Shown: one piece after another, positions 22,931-30,952 of the stretch
Layout of the letters: each line of letters opens with the position of its first letter
Position numbering within the stretch: the stretch's first letter is position 1
Assembly: GCA_913775795.1 (NCBI GenBank)
Contig: CAJYLT010000047.1
Coordinates: 1 to 32,959 of the forward strand
Direction: 5' to 3'
DNA: 32,959 nt
Source of the DNA: an uncultured Sphingomonas sp.
Lineage (GTDB): Bacteria; Pseudomonadota; Alphaproteobacteria; Sphingomonadales; Sphingomonadaceae
Made by a program: the position numbers and the translations under genes
Notes under the pieces: model-generated
Told to the model about the DNA's origin: nothing
Databases searched by the model: none
The model's input: only the letters and a program-made list of their open reading frames with translations

Positions 22931-24807
22931 CAACCGAGCGTCCCGAACCCGCGCGCACCCTCGGCGATCATCGCCGACGCATCGATGAAGCGCGCCCCGG
23001 CAAGCTCGGTCGCTCGCGCGGCCTCGATCGGGCGCGAGAGGTGGAAGCCTTGCAGATGGCTGCATCCGGCGATGCGAAGCGCCTGCACCTGCGCCTCGGT
23101 CTCCACGCCCTCCGCCACCACCTCGAGGCCGAGTGCGCGGCCGAGATGGATGATCGACAGGACGATCGCCGCGGACTCGCGCTCGCGGCCCATGCCGTCG
23201 ATGAAGCTCTTGTCGATCTTCAGGCAGTCGAGCGCGAACTTGCGAATGTTGTAGAGGCTCGAATAGCCCGTGCCGAAATCGTCGAGTGCGATACGGAATC
23301 CCATCTGGCGCAGGCGATAGAGCGTGTCGGCCGCCCGCTCCGCATCGTCGAAGATCGCGGTTTCGGTGATCTCGATCTGCAACCGCGACGGCGCAATGCC
23401 CGCGCGATCGACGCGCTCGACCACATGGCCGACGAAGTTGGGCCGGCGGAACTGGCGCGGGCTGAAATTGACCGAGACATATTGCCCTGGCCACCGCTCC
23501 AGCATCTTCAGAGCCTCGCCCAGCACCCAGTCGCCGAGGTCGTGGATGAGGTTCGATTCCTCGGCGATCGGGATAAACATCGCCGGGCTGATCGAGCCAT
23601 ATTCGGCGCTGTCCCAGCGCATCAGCGCCTCGAACGCGACGACCTCCAGCGTGTCGTGCGACACGATCGGCTGATAGACGAGGCGAAGCTCGCCCGCCTC
23701 GATCGCGTTCGCCAATCCGCCCTCGATCGCGCGGCGGAAGCGGATCGCGCCGTCCATGCTCTCGTCGAACACGCGGACGGAACCGCGCGCCGATTTTTTG
23801 GCGTCGTTGAGCGCAAGGTCGGCGCGGCGCATCACGTCGGTCGGATCGACCCCGGTATCGGGCTCGACCACCACTAGCCCGGCCGACGCCCCGCCCTGAA
23901 GGCTGTGGCCGAAGATGCGGAAATTGGCGGAGCAGGCGTGGATCATCCGCTCGACCTCCATCACCGCCGCCTCGGTGCCGGGGGTGGGAAACAGGATCGC
24001 GAACTCGTCGCCGCCCAGCCGGGCGATCATCCCGCCGTCCGGCACCTGCGCCGACAGGATGTCGCAGATCGCGCGGAGCATCTCGTCGCCGGCCAGATGG
24101 CCGAACGTGTCGTTGACCAGCTTGAACCGGTCGAGGTCCATCATCGCCATCGCGAACGGTTCGTCCGCGCGAACCCAGCCCGACAGCGAGCGGACGAAGG
24201 CGAGCCGGTTGGGCGCGTCGGTTAGCGGATCGTGGTTGGCGAGGTGCAGCGCCTTCATCTCGTTGGCGGCAAGCTCGTGCGCCTGCTCCTCCAGCGCCTC
24301 GATCTTGTCGGCGAGTTCGGCGCGGGTCGCGGCGAGCTGCCGGTCGACCGACCAGCGCTGCGCCAGCGCGGTCGCGGTCTGGACGATCTCGTCGATCTCG
24401 AAAGGCTTGGCGATGTAGAACAGCTTGTCGACCGGCCCCGCCACGCGCCCGATCTCGATCGGGGTGTAGTCGGAGAAGCCCGTGACGATGACGAGGTTGA
24501 TGTCGGGGTCGATCGCGCGGATGCGCCGCGCGGTCTCTCGCCCGTCGATGCCCGGCGGCATCCGCACGTCGATGAAGGCGACGGCAAAGCGATCCTCGCC
24601 CGTGGCAGCGGCGACGAGGTCGACCGCTTCCCGCCCCTGATGCGCGTGGACAAGCTCGAAACGCGGCGCGGCCACGTCGTCGTTCGACGCCCCGAACAGC
24701 TCCTCGGCCATCGCGCGCAAGCCCGCTTCATCCGATGGCGCGGGCGACAGGCAGTGGCGATAGCTTTCGTGCATCGCCGGCTCGTCGTCGACAATCAGAA
24801 TGCGCAC
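22930..24807 (-). CDS. Response regulator with GGDEF and EAL domains (cyclic-di-GMP turnover)
   Basis: A 625-residue cytoplasmic protein from a GTG start. The N-terminal receiver domain runs 1-150: acidic pocket DDE at 7-9, phospho-acceptor Asp80 in FIDVRMPPG, and Lys134 in IAKPF. It has an unusually long segment between strand 1 and strand 2 (about 20-50). A coiled coil (155-188) leads to a GGDEF domain with intact RLGGDEFAIL (263-272), then an EAL domain with intact FEALMRW (392-398), IEITETAIFDD, LDDFGTGYSS, LKIDKSFID and EGVETE. Both synthesis and hydrolysis of cyclic-di-GMP are possible. Coupling to the downstream kinase suggests phosphorylation control. Confidence 0.95.
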   Translation of the reverse strand: MRILIVDDEPAMHESYRHCLSPAPSDEAGLRAMAEELFGASNDDVAAPRFELVHAHQGREAVDLVAAATGEDRFAVAFIDVRMPPGIDGRETARRIRAIDPDINLVIVTGFSDYTPIEIGRVAGPVDKLFYIAKPFEIDEIVQTATALAQRWSVDRQLAATRAELADKIEALEEQAHELAANEMKALHLANHDPLTDAPNRLAFVRSLSGWVRADEPFAMAMMDLDRFKLVNDTFGHLAGDEMLRAICDILSAQVPDGGMIARLGGDEFAILFPTPGTEAAVMEVERMIHACSANFRIFGHSLQGGASAGLVVVEPDTGVDPTDVMRRADLALNDAKKSARGSVRVFDESMDGAIRFRRAIEGGLANAIEAGELRLVYQPIVSHDTLEVVAFEALMRWDSAEYGSISPAMFIPIAEESNLIHDLGDWVLGEALKMLERWPGQYVSVNFSPRQFRRPNFVGHVVERVDRAGIAPSRLQIEITETAIFDDAERAADTLYRLRQMGFRIALDDFGTGYSSLYNIRKFALDCLKIDKSFIDGMGRERESAAIVLSIIHLGRALGLEVVAEGVETEAQVQALRIAGCSHLQGFHLSRPIEAARATELAGARFIDASAMIAEGARGFGTLG

Positions 24808-24816
24808 CTGGCCGCT

Positions 24817-24846
24817 CCCCCTCGCTCGAACTTACGAGGGGGTAAG
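24817..24846 (-). promoter_or_regulatory. Hairpin that would mask the ribosome-binding site of the REC-GGDEF-EAL gene
   Basis: In the minus-strand mRNA, CCCCCTCG (24842-24835) can pair with CGAGGGGG (24824-24817), 8 base pairs around a 10-base loop. The second arm contains the likely Shine-Dalgarno (AGGGGGAG), 9-10 bases before the GTG start. An alternative hairpin, CTTAC / GTAAG (24846-24831), uses part of the first arm and would free that site, so the two are mutually exclusive. Confidence 0.4.
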
Positions 24847-24866
24847 CGGACAGGGTTAACGCCGCC

Positions 24867-26822
24867 CTACTGCGCGGGCGTCTGGCCGAACAATTTGCGC
24901 AGGAACACGGTCTCGACCTCCCGCCGCAGGTCGTTGTTGCCCTTTTTCTGGAAGCCGTGCCCTTCGTCGCTGAACAGGACATACCACGTCTCGACGCCCT
25001 GGCCGCGCAACTTGGCGACCACCTGATCGCTTTCGAACTGCGGCACCCGGGGGTCCTGCGCCCCCTGCATCACCAGCATCGGCTTGGTGATCTTGGTGAG
25101 GTTCGCCATCGGCGCGATGCGGGCGAAGACCTTGGCCATTTCCGGATCGCGCTCGTCGCCATATTCGGCGCGGCGATTGTCGCGGCGATACGCCTCGGTC
25201 CGCTCCATGAAGGTGCGGAAGTCGCTGATCCCGTACCGCTCGACCCCGCCGACCAGCCGGTCGCTGTAATGCGTCATGACCGCGAGGCTCATATAGCCGC
25301 CGTACGACTGGCCATAGACCGCGACCTTGCCCGCATCGAGGTTCGGTTGCGCCTTGATCCAGTCTAGCAGCGCGCCGATGTCCCTGACCGAATCCTCCCG
25401 CTTCTCGGCATTGTCGAGGTTGAGGTAGCGTTTCCCATAGCCGTCCGACCCGCGGACGTTGGGCAGGATCACCGTCGCGCCGAGCACATCGGCGAAATAT
25501 TGCGCGCCGTAGTTCCAGCTCGGCCGCGTCTGCGCCTCTGGCCCGCCATGGATGTCGATGATGACCGGCGTGCGCTTACCCGCGGGCACATTGGTCGGAC
25601 GATAGACGAACGCCGGCACCGACAGGCCGTCGAACGACTTGAAGCGGATCAGGCTCGGCTCGGCCAGTTTCGCCGGATCGAGGTCGCCGAGCTCGCTGTT
25701 CGTCCAGCGCGTCAGCGCACCGCCGGCCACCGCGTCGTAGGTCCAGACGTCGCCGGCCGAGGTCGCGGTCGACAGGCCGATCGCCAGCCGCCGGTTATCG
25801 GGCGCGAACTTCAGGGCCGAGAGTACACCCTTAGGCAGCGTCGGCTGCGGCAGCGCGCGGCGCGTCACGCGGTCCTGCACGACGACGCGGCTCACCCCGT
25901 CCTCGTTCACCGAATAGGCGAGGATGCGCCCGTCACCCGACAGGTCGTACGCCTCGACATCCCATTTCAGGCCCGGCGTCAGCACCCGCTCCGCCCCCGT
26001 CGCCAGGTCGATCTCGACCAGCCGGCGCACGTCGCTCTCGCGATCGGAAATCGCGATCAGGCTCTTGCCGCCGGGCAGGAAATGCGGGTCCTCGTACCGC
26101 GCCATCGCCGCATCCGGCGCGATCCGCGTCGCCTGACCACTGGCCATGTCGAGCACGAAGATCTGGCTCTCCCGGTTCGAGATCGACCGCAGGAAGACGA
26201 GCTTCGACTTGTCTTCGCTCAGATCGGCCGGCGCCACCGCGCCGTCCGCCTTGAACACCTCTCGCCGCGAACCCGGCTTGGTCGGATCGGCGGACAGGAT
26301 CGTGTAGTTCGCCGCCCCCTTGGTCGCGCGCGCCCAGACCGCGAGGCTGCCGTCCCTGGCGATCACCAGCGATCCGTTGCGCGTACCGGGCTCGGTCAGC
26401 AGCACTTCCGGCCCGGTCAGCCCCTTGACCGCCAGCTGGAACCACTCGTCGCCATCGGTGTCGCGCGTGAGAATGAAGCGGTTGCCCTGCCCCGGCAGCG
26501 CGTCGGCGCCGGCCACGGGGCTGTCGTAGAAGCTGATCTGCCGCCGGTCGGCGCCGGGCGCGGCGACATGGTGCAGCTGCGCAGTCGCGCCGAACCGCGT
26601 GGTCACGAGCATCGACCCGTCGGGCAGCCAGTCCTGCAACTCGGCCGACCGGCTGTTCTGATAACGCTGCACCGCGGCGCGCACGTCGTCGGGGATCTCC
26701 GGCACGTTCTGAAGCGTCGCCGTTCCCTCCTGCCGGGTCTGAGCGCTGGTCGGCGCCTGTTGCGCGGACAGCGGCGCGGCGAGCATCGTGGCGGCAAGGA
26801 ACAACGGCTTCAGACGCGGCAT
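24867..26822 (-). CDS. S9 family (prolyl oligopeptidase-like) peptidase
   Basis: A 651-residue secreted serine peptidase. A signal peptide (MPRLKPLFLAATMLAAPLSA, cleavage after 20) is followed by a WD40-like beta-propeller (about 60-390; repeats such as DLSEDKSKLVFLR and DLSGDGRILAYSV) and an alpha/beta-hydrolase domain. The catalytic triad is Ser506 in YGQSYGGY, Asp590 in GAQDPRVP and His622 in DEGHGF. The family cleaves small peptides, often after proline or as dipeptidyl/acylaminoacyl peptidases. The ATG at 26822 is chosen because GGGGGG lies 6 bases upstream; an in-frame TTG lies two codons earlier. It precedes the cyclic-di-GMP gene by 59 bases. Confidence 0.95.
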   Translation of the reverse strand: MPRLKPLFLAATMLAAPLSAQQAPTSAQTRQEGTATLQNVPEIPDDVRAAVQRYQNSRSAELQDWLPDGSMLVTTRFGATAQLHHVAAPGADRRQISFYDSPVAGADALPGQGNRFILTRDTDGDEWFQLAVKGLTGPEVLLTEPGTRNGSLVIARDGSLAVWARATKGAANYTILSADPTKPGSRREVFKADGAVAPADLSEDKSKLVFLRSISNRESQIFVLDMASGQATRIAPDAAMARYEDPHFLPGGKSLIAISDRESDVRRLVEIDLATGAERVLTPGLKWDVEAYDLSGDGRILAYSVNEDGVSRVVVQDRVTRRALPQPTLPKGVLSALKFAPDNRRLAIGLSTATSAGDVWTYDAVAGGALTRWTNSELGDLDPAKLAEPSLIRFKSFDGLSVPAFVYRPTNVPAGKRTPVIIDIHGGPEAQTRPSWNYGAQYFADVLGATVILPNVRGSDGYGKRYLNLDNAEKREDSVRDIGALLDWIKAQPNLDAGKVAVYGQSYGGYMSLAVMTHYSDRLVGGVERYGISDFRTFMERTEAYRRDNRRAEYGDERDPEMAKVFARIAPMANLTKITKPMLVMQGAQDPRVPQFESDQVVAKLRGQGVETWYVLFSDEGHGFQKKGNNDLRREVETVFLRKLFGQTPAQ

Positions 26823-26856
26823 CGGCAACCCCCCGGGACTATTCGTGATCCAAGGG

Positions 26857-26886
26857 GTTCTAGGGGGATGAACGGCGCGGCGGCAA
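26857..26886 (-). promoter_or_regulatory. Candidate promoter of the S9 peptidase gene
   Basis: On the minus strand, TTGCCG (26886-26881), an 18-base spacer and TAGAAC (26862-26857) lie in the 68-base gap after the broken regulator gene. Confidence 0.35.
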
Positions 26887-26890
26887 GCGT

Positions 26891-27513
26891 TTAGCCGCGC
26901 CCGGCATCCCCGCCGCCCTGCTCGACCGACGTCACGATGAGGTCGAGGACCTTGGCGATCAGCGTCTCCATCGCGGCATGCGCCGCCGCGCCGTCGCGCG
27001 CGAGGATCGCGTCCGCGACCGCGGCATGGTCGCCGATGCTCGCCGACAGCGCCGTCGCCACCGCGTCGCGGAATTGCGAGAAGAAGGGATTGTTCGACGC
27101 GCGCAGCACCGCGACGTGAAAGGCGACATCCGCCTCCAGCGCATCGTCATCGCTGATTTCGGCCGAGCGCATCCGTTCGAGCCCGACGGCGACAGCGATG
27201 CGTGGCTCGCTAAAGCGGCGCAGGAGCACGACGCTCGACCGCCGTTCGATGAGCCGGCGCAGAACGTCGGGATCGAAAAGGTTCCGCGCTTCCTCGGGTC
27301 GCACGAACGTGCCCTGCTTGGGCCGCGCGCCGAGCAGGCCCTTGCCCGCCAGCATCTTCACCGCCTCCCGCGTGACGGACCGGCTGATGCCGCCTCGATC
27401 GGGAACGGCTTGTCGCGGTACGCGCCGGTGACGATCGCCCGGCCCAGCACCTCGAGCAGCCCGTAGGTCAGGTTCAGGCCCAATTCGCCCCTGACCAGCG
27501 GATCGTCCGCCAT
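26891..27513 (-). pseudogene. Broken GntR/FCD-type regulator (DgoR-like)
   Basis: The ATG at 27513 opens a normal GntR N-terminus (MADDPLVRGELGLNLTYGLL, then AIVTGAYRDKPFPIEA) but the frame stops at 27358. The rest of the winged helix, GISRSVTREAVKMLAGKGLL then GARPKQGTFVRPE, continues in another frame from about 27391 and runs to the stop at 26891. Compared with E. coli DgoR (..PAEAELCEEFATSR..), about six residues of the recognition region are missing at the break, implying a small out-of-frame deletion near 27389-27395. The FCD effector domain also looks shortened in two places by comparison with that family, which suggests further decay. The gene is divergent from dgoK-dgoA and probably once repressed them. 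A sequencing or assembly error is the main alternative. Confidence 0.8.
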
Positions 27514-27607
27514 GCCTATTCGCCTCCCCAGGGACCGCACGCCGGAAAGAGCGTTGCAGATTGGCCGAGGATCGGCATGAATGATTGATATGATAATTGG
27601 CCTGTCC

Positions 27608-27624
27608 AACGCTCGGCGAGCGTT
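27608..27624. promoter_or_regulatory. Palindrome immediately upstream of dgoK
   Basis: AACGCTC-GGC-GAGCGTT is a perfect 7-base-pair inverted repeat ending 3 bases before the dgoK ATG. It may be an operator or an RNA hairpin covering the ribosome-binding region. The rest of the 114-base divergent region (27514-27627) holds an AT-rich stretch around 27578-27598 that may contain the promoter. No clear -35/-10 pair is seen. Confidence 0.45.
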
Positions 27625-27627
27625 CGC

Positions 27628-28491
27628 ATGAAGCGTTTCATCGCGGTGGACTGGGGTACGACCAATCGCCGGGCGTGGCGGATCGAGGAGGGTCGGGCAA
27701 CGGAGGGCCTGCGCGACGGCGACGGCATCCGGTCGATTTCCGCCGGCGACTGGGCCCGTGCGGCATCGGCAATCCGGGCGAAACTGGGCCCGCTTCCGCT
27801 GCTCATGGCGGGCATGGTCGGGTCGAACCGCGGCTGGGCCGATGCCGGCTACGTCGCCTGCCCCGCAACGCTCGAAACACTGGCGGGGCGGCTTCATCGC
27901 GTCGACGACGAGGCCTTGATCGTCCCCGGTGTCGCCTTCACTGACGGCCCGCGCGCGGACGTCATGCGCGGCGAGGAGGTGCAATTCCTCGGTGCCGTCG
28001 CGGCGGGGCTGGCGCCGGCCGATGCGCTGATGTGCCAGCCCGGCACCCACTGCAAATGGGCGCGCCTCGCCGGCGGCGCGCTCACGGCATTCAGCACCGC
28101 AATGACGGGCGAGTTGTTCGCGATCCTTCGCGACCATTCGCTGATCGGCGCGGCGATGATCACGCCCGTGGCCGATGGCCCCGCCTTTCGGGAGGGCGTG
28201 GCGCGCGGTGGCGAGGGCGACCTGCCCGCCGCCTTGTTCGGTGTGCGCGCTGCCAGCGTGCTCGGCCTGCGCGACGATATCGACGCCGCCGCCTATGTCA
28301 GCGGCCTGCTGATCGGCAGCGACTGCCGCAGCCAGGTTCGTCCGGGCGAGACCGTCCACCTGCTGGCCGAGGGTGAGCTAGGCCGACTCTATACGACGGC
28401 GATCGAGGCGCTCGGCGCGTCCGTGGTCGCGATCGACAGCGAGTGCGCCTTTCTGGCCGGCATCACCCGCATCCGGGAGCTTCAGTCATGA
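27628..28491 (+). CDS. dgoK: 2-dehydro-3-deoxygalactonokinase
   Basis: A 287-residue kinase that phosphorylates 2-keto-3-deoxygalactonate at C6 in the De Ley-Doudoroff pathway of galactose/galactonate use. The N-terminal FIAVDWGTTNRRAWRIEEG is the ATP/sugar-kinase fold signature of DgoK. MAGMVGSNRGWADAGYVACP and LMCQPGTHCKWARL are also highly characteristic. Its stop overlaps the dgoA ATG (ATGA), so the two are coupled. The neighbouring regulator is frameshifted, and the dehydratase (dgoD) and transporter are not in the window. Confidence 0.94.
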   Translation: MKRFIAVDWGTTNRRAWRIEEGRATEGLRDGDGIRSISAGDWARAASAIRAKLGPLPLLMAGMVGSNRGWADAGYVACPATLETLAGRLHRVDDEALIVPGVAFTDGPRADVMRGEEVQFLGAVAAGLAPADALMCQPGTHCKWARLAGGALTAFSTAMTGELFAILRDHSLIGAAMITPVADGPAFREGVARGGEGDLPAALFGVRAASVLGLRDDIDAAAYVSGLLIGSDCRSQVRPGETVHLLAEGELGRLYTTAIEALGASVVAIDSECAFLAGITRIRELQS

Positions 28492-29123
28492 CCGATTTCG
28501 CCCCTGATTTCACCGGCGCCTTCGCCGCCCTTCCGCTCGTCGCGATCCTGCGCGGCGTCGAGCCGCAAGAGGTCGTCGGGATCGGCGACGCGCTGGTCGA
28601 GGCGGGGTTCACGCTGATCGAGGTCCCGCTCAATTCCCCCGATCCCTACGCCAGCATAGAGGCGCTGGCGCGCACGCACGGCGACCGCGCGATGATCGGT
28701 GCCGGCACCGTGCTGACGACGGCAGACGTGGACCGGGTTGCGGATGCGGGCGGCCGCATGGTCATCTCGCCGAACACCGATATCGACGTGATCGCGGCGA
28801 CGAAGCGGCGCGGGCTCGCGTCCCTGCCCGGCTATTTCACCCCGTCGGAGGGGTTCGCCGCACTGCGCGCCGGCGCCGACGCGCTGAAGCTGTTCCCGGC
28901 AGAGGCAGCCAGCCCGAAGGTGCTGAAGGCACAGCGCGCGGTGCTGCCGAGGGACGTGCCCGTGCTCGCGGTCGGCGGGGTCACCCCCGAGACGATGGGG
29001 CCATGGCGCACAGCCGGGGCCGACGGTTTCGGCCTCGGCTCGGCGCTCTATACCCGCGGCATGACCGCTGCCGACGTCGCCGCGACGGCCCGCGCGTTCG
29101 TGACCGCCTGGCGCGCCGGCTAG
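28488..29123 (+). CDS. dgoA: 2-dehydro-3-deoxy-6-phosphogalactonate aldolase
   Basis: A 211-residue class I KDPG/KDPGal aldolase that splits the DgoK product into pyruvate and glyceraldehyde 3-phosphate. The conserved sites are LVAILRGVEP (Arg22), LIEVPLNSPDP (catalytic Glu45), MIGAGTVLT and the Schiff-base lysine in DALKLFPAEA (Lys134). The EVPLNSP form fits KDPGal aldolase better than KDPG aldolase (usually EVTLRT). It is coupled to dgoK. It ends 4 bases before the convergent glmS stop. Confidence 0.93.
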   Translation: MTDFAPDFTGAFAALPLVAILRGVEPQEVVGIGDALVEAGFTLIEVPLNSPDPYASIEALARTHGDRAMIGAGTVLTTADVDRVADAGGRMVISPNTDIDVIAATKRRGLASLPGYFTPSEGFAALRAGADALKLFPAEAASPKVLKAQRAVLPRDVPVLAVGGVTPETMGPWRTAGADGFGLGSALYTRGMTAADVAATARAFVTAWRAG

Positions 29124-29127
29124 CGCG

Positions 29128-30951
29128 TCATTCGACCGTCACGCTCTTGGCCAGGTTACGCGGCTGGTCGACGTCGGTGCCCTTCGCGACCGCCACGTGA
29201 TAGGCCAGTAGCTGGACCGGCACCGCATAGACGATCGGCGCGATCAGCGGGTGGACCTTGGGCATGGTGATCGTCGCGAGGCACCCGTCGCCCGCCGCCT
29301 CGATCCCGTCATAGTCGGAGATCAGCACGACCTTGCCGCCGCGCGCCTGCACTTCCTGCATGTTCGAGACGGTCTTCTCGAACAAGGGACCCGACGGCGC
29401 GATGACGATGACGGGCACCGCATCGTCGATCAGCGCGATCGGCCCGTGCTTCATCTCGCCCGCGGCATAGCCCTCGGCGTGGATGTAGCTGATTTCCTTG
29501 AGCTTCAGCGCCCCTTCCAGCGCCAGCGGATAATCGGTCCCGCGGCCCAGATACAGCACGTCGCGCGCGCCCGCGATCAGCGGTGCCATCGCCTCGATCG
29601 CCTCGTCATAGGCGAGCGCGCCGTTGATCGCGGCGGGCGCCTCGCCCAGGTGGCGGACCAGCGCGCGCTCGTCCTCGGCCGACAACCGACCCTTCGCCTT
29701 GGCGAGATTGGCCGCGAGCGCCGACAAGACCGCAAGCTGGCAGGAGAATGCCTTGGTCGACGCGACGCCGATCTCCGGCCCGGCATGGGTGGGAAGCAGC
29801 AGGTCCGCCTCGCGCGCCATCGAGCTCGTCGGCACGTTGACCACCGCGGCGATCGTCTGCCCCTCGGCCTTGGCGTGGCGCAGCGCGGCGAGCGTGTCGG
29901 CGGTCTCACCCGACTGGCTGATGACGATCATCAACCCGCCCGGCTCCATCACCGGCGCGCGGTAGCGGAACTCGGACGCCACATCGATGTCGACGGGAAC
30001 ACGCGCGAACTGCTCAAACCAGTATTTGGCGACCATCCCGGCGTAGAAGCTCGTGCCGCACGCGACGATCGTCACGCGCCGGATGCCCGACAGGTCGAAC
30101 TCGGGGATCGGCAGCACGATCTGCCCCTCCAGCCGCTGCAGGTACGAGCGCAGCGTCTGCGCGACGACGATCGGCTGCTCGAAGATTTCCTTCTGCATGA
30201 AGTGGCGATGATTGCCCTTGTCGATCAGCGCGCCGGTGACGCCGCTGATCGTGACCGGCCGCTCGACGGGCGCATTCTCGCGGTCATAGACCTGCGCACC
30301 GTCCGGCCGGATGACGACCCAGTCGCCCTCGTCCAGATAGGCGATGCGCTGCGTGAGCGGCGCCAGCGCCAGCGCGTCGGACCCGAGGAACGTCTCGCCC
30401 TCCCCATAGCCGATCACCAGCGGCGATCCGAGCCGCGCGCCGATCAGCAGGTCGGGATGCTCCGCGAACAGGATCGCCAGCGCGAATGCGCCGTGCAGGC
30501 GGGGGAGCGCGGTGCGCACCGCCTCGACCGGATCGCCGGTCGCGGCAAGCGCCTCGTCGATCAGGTGTGCAACCACCTCGGTATCGGTCTGGCTGTTGAA
30601 AACGCGCCCCTTGGCGATCAGCTCGTCGCGCAGCGGCTTGAAGTTCTCGATGATGCCGTTGTGGACGACGGTGACCTTGCCCGCGACATGCGGGTGGGCA
30701 TTGTCCTCGGTCGGGGCACCATGCGTCGCCCAGCGCGTGTGCGCGATGCCGACATGGCCGGGCAGCGGCTCTTCGGCCAGACGCCTGCCGAGATTAGCGA
30801 GCTTGCCCTGCGCCCGGCGGCGCTCGATCGCGCCATCGTGCAGCGTGGCGATACCCGCCGAGTCATAGCCGCGATATTCGAGCCGCTTGAGCCCGTCGAA
30901 CAGCCGGTCGGCCACGTCGCTGGTGCCGAGAATCCCTACGATGCCGCACAT
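29128..30951 (-). CDS. glmS: Glutamine-fructose-6-phosphate aminotransferase (isomerizing)
   Basis: A 607-residue enzyme that makes glucosamine 6-phosphate from fructose 6-phosphate and glutamine, the first step to UDP-GlcNAc. The N-terminal glutaminase has the nucleophile Cys in MCGIVGIL and HTRWATHGAPTEDNAHPH. Two SIS domains follow, with ACGTSFYAGMVAKYW, ISQSGETADTLAALRHAKAE, and the C-terminal PRNLAKSVTVE. The length matches the family exactly. It starts 1 base after the glmU stop (same operon). No ribozyme-type leader is present, as expected with a 1-base gap. Confidence 0.98.
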   Translation of the reverse strand: MCGIVGILGTSDVADRLFDGLKRLEYRGYDSAGIATLHDGAIERRRAQGKLANLGRRLAEEPLPGHVGIAHTRWATHGAPTEDNAHPHVAGKVTVVHNGIIENFKPLRDELIAKGRVFNSQTDTEVVAHLIDEALAATGDPVEAVRTALPRLHGAFALAILFAEHPDLLIGARLGSPLVIGYGEGETFLGSDALALAPLTQRIAYLDEGDWVVIRPDGAQVYDRENAPVERPVTISGVTGALIDKGNHRHFMQKEIFEQPIVVAQTLRSYLQRLEGQIVLPIPEFDLSGIRRVTIVACGTSFYAGMVAKYWFEQFARVPVDIDVASEFRYRAPVMEPGGLMIVISQSGETADTLAALRHAKAEGQTIAAVVNVPTSSMAREADLLLPTHAGPEIGVASTKAFSCQLAVLSALAANLAKAKGRLSAEDERALVRHLGEAPAAINGALAYDEAIEAMAPLIAGARDVLYLGRGTDYPLALEGALKLKEISYIHAEGYAAGEMKHGPIALIDDAVPVIVIAPSGPLFEKTVSNMQEVQARGGKVVLISDYDGIEAAGDGCLATITMPKVHPLIAPIVYAVPVQLLAYHVAVAKGTDVDQPRNLAKSVTVE

Positions 30952-30952
30952 G

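Noticed and set aside
24808..24866. Terminator of the S9 peptidase gene
   Set aside because: The hairpin has no following T-run on the minus strand and overlaps the ribosome-binding site of the next gene, so a translational role fits better.
27358..28359. Long minus-strand frame opposite dgoK
   Set aside because: Only the part from 27513 down is meaningful, as the N-terminal half of the broken regulator; the upstream part is antisense to dgoK.
29124..30952. glmS ribozyme-riboswitch
   Set aside because: Only 1 base separates glmU from glmS, and the glmS ribozyme is a feature of Gram-positive bacteria; no space for it exists here.
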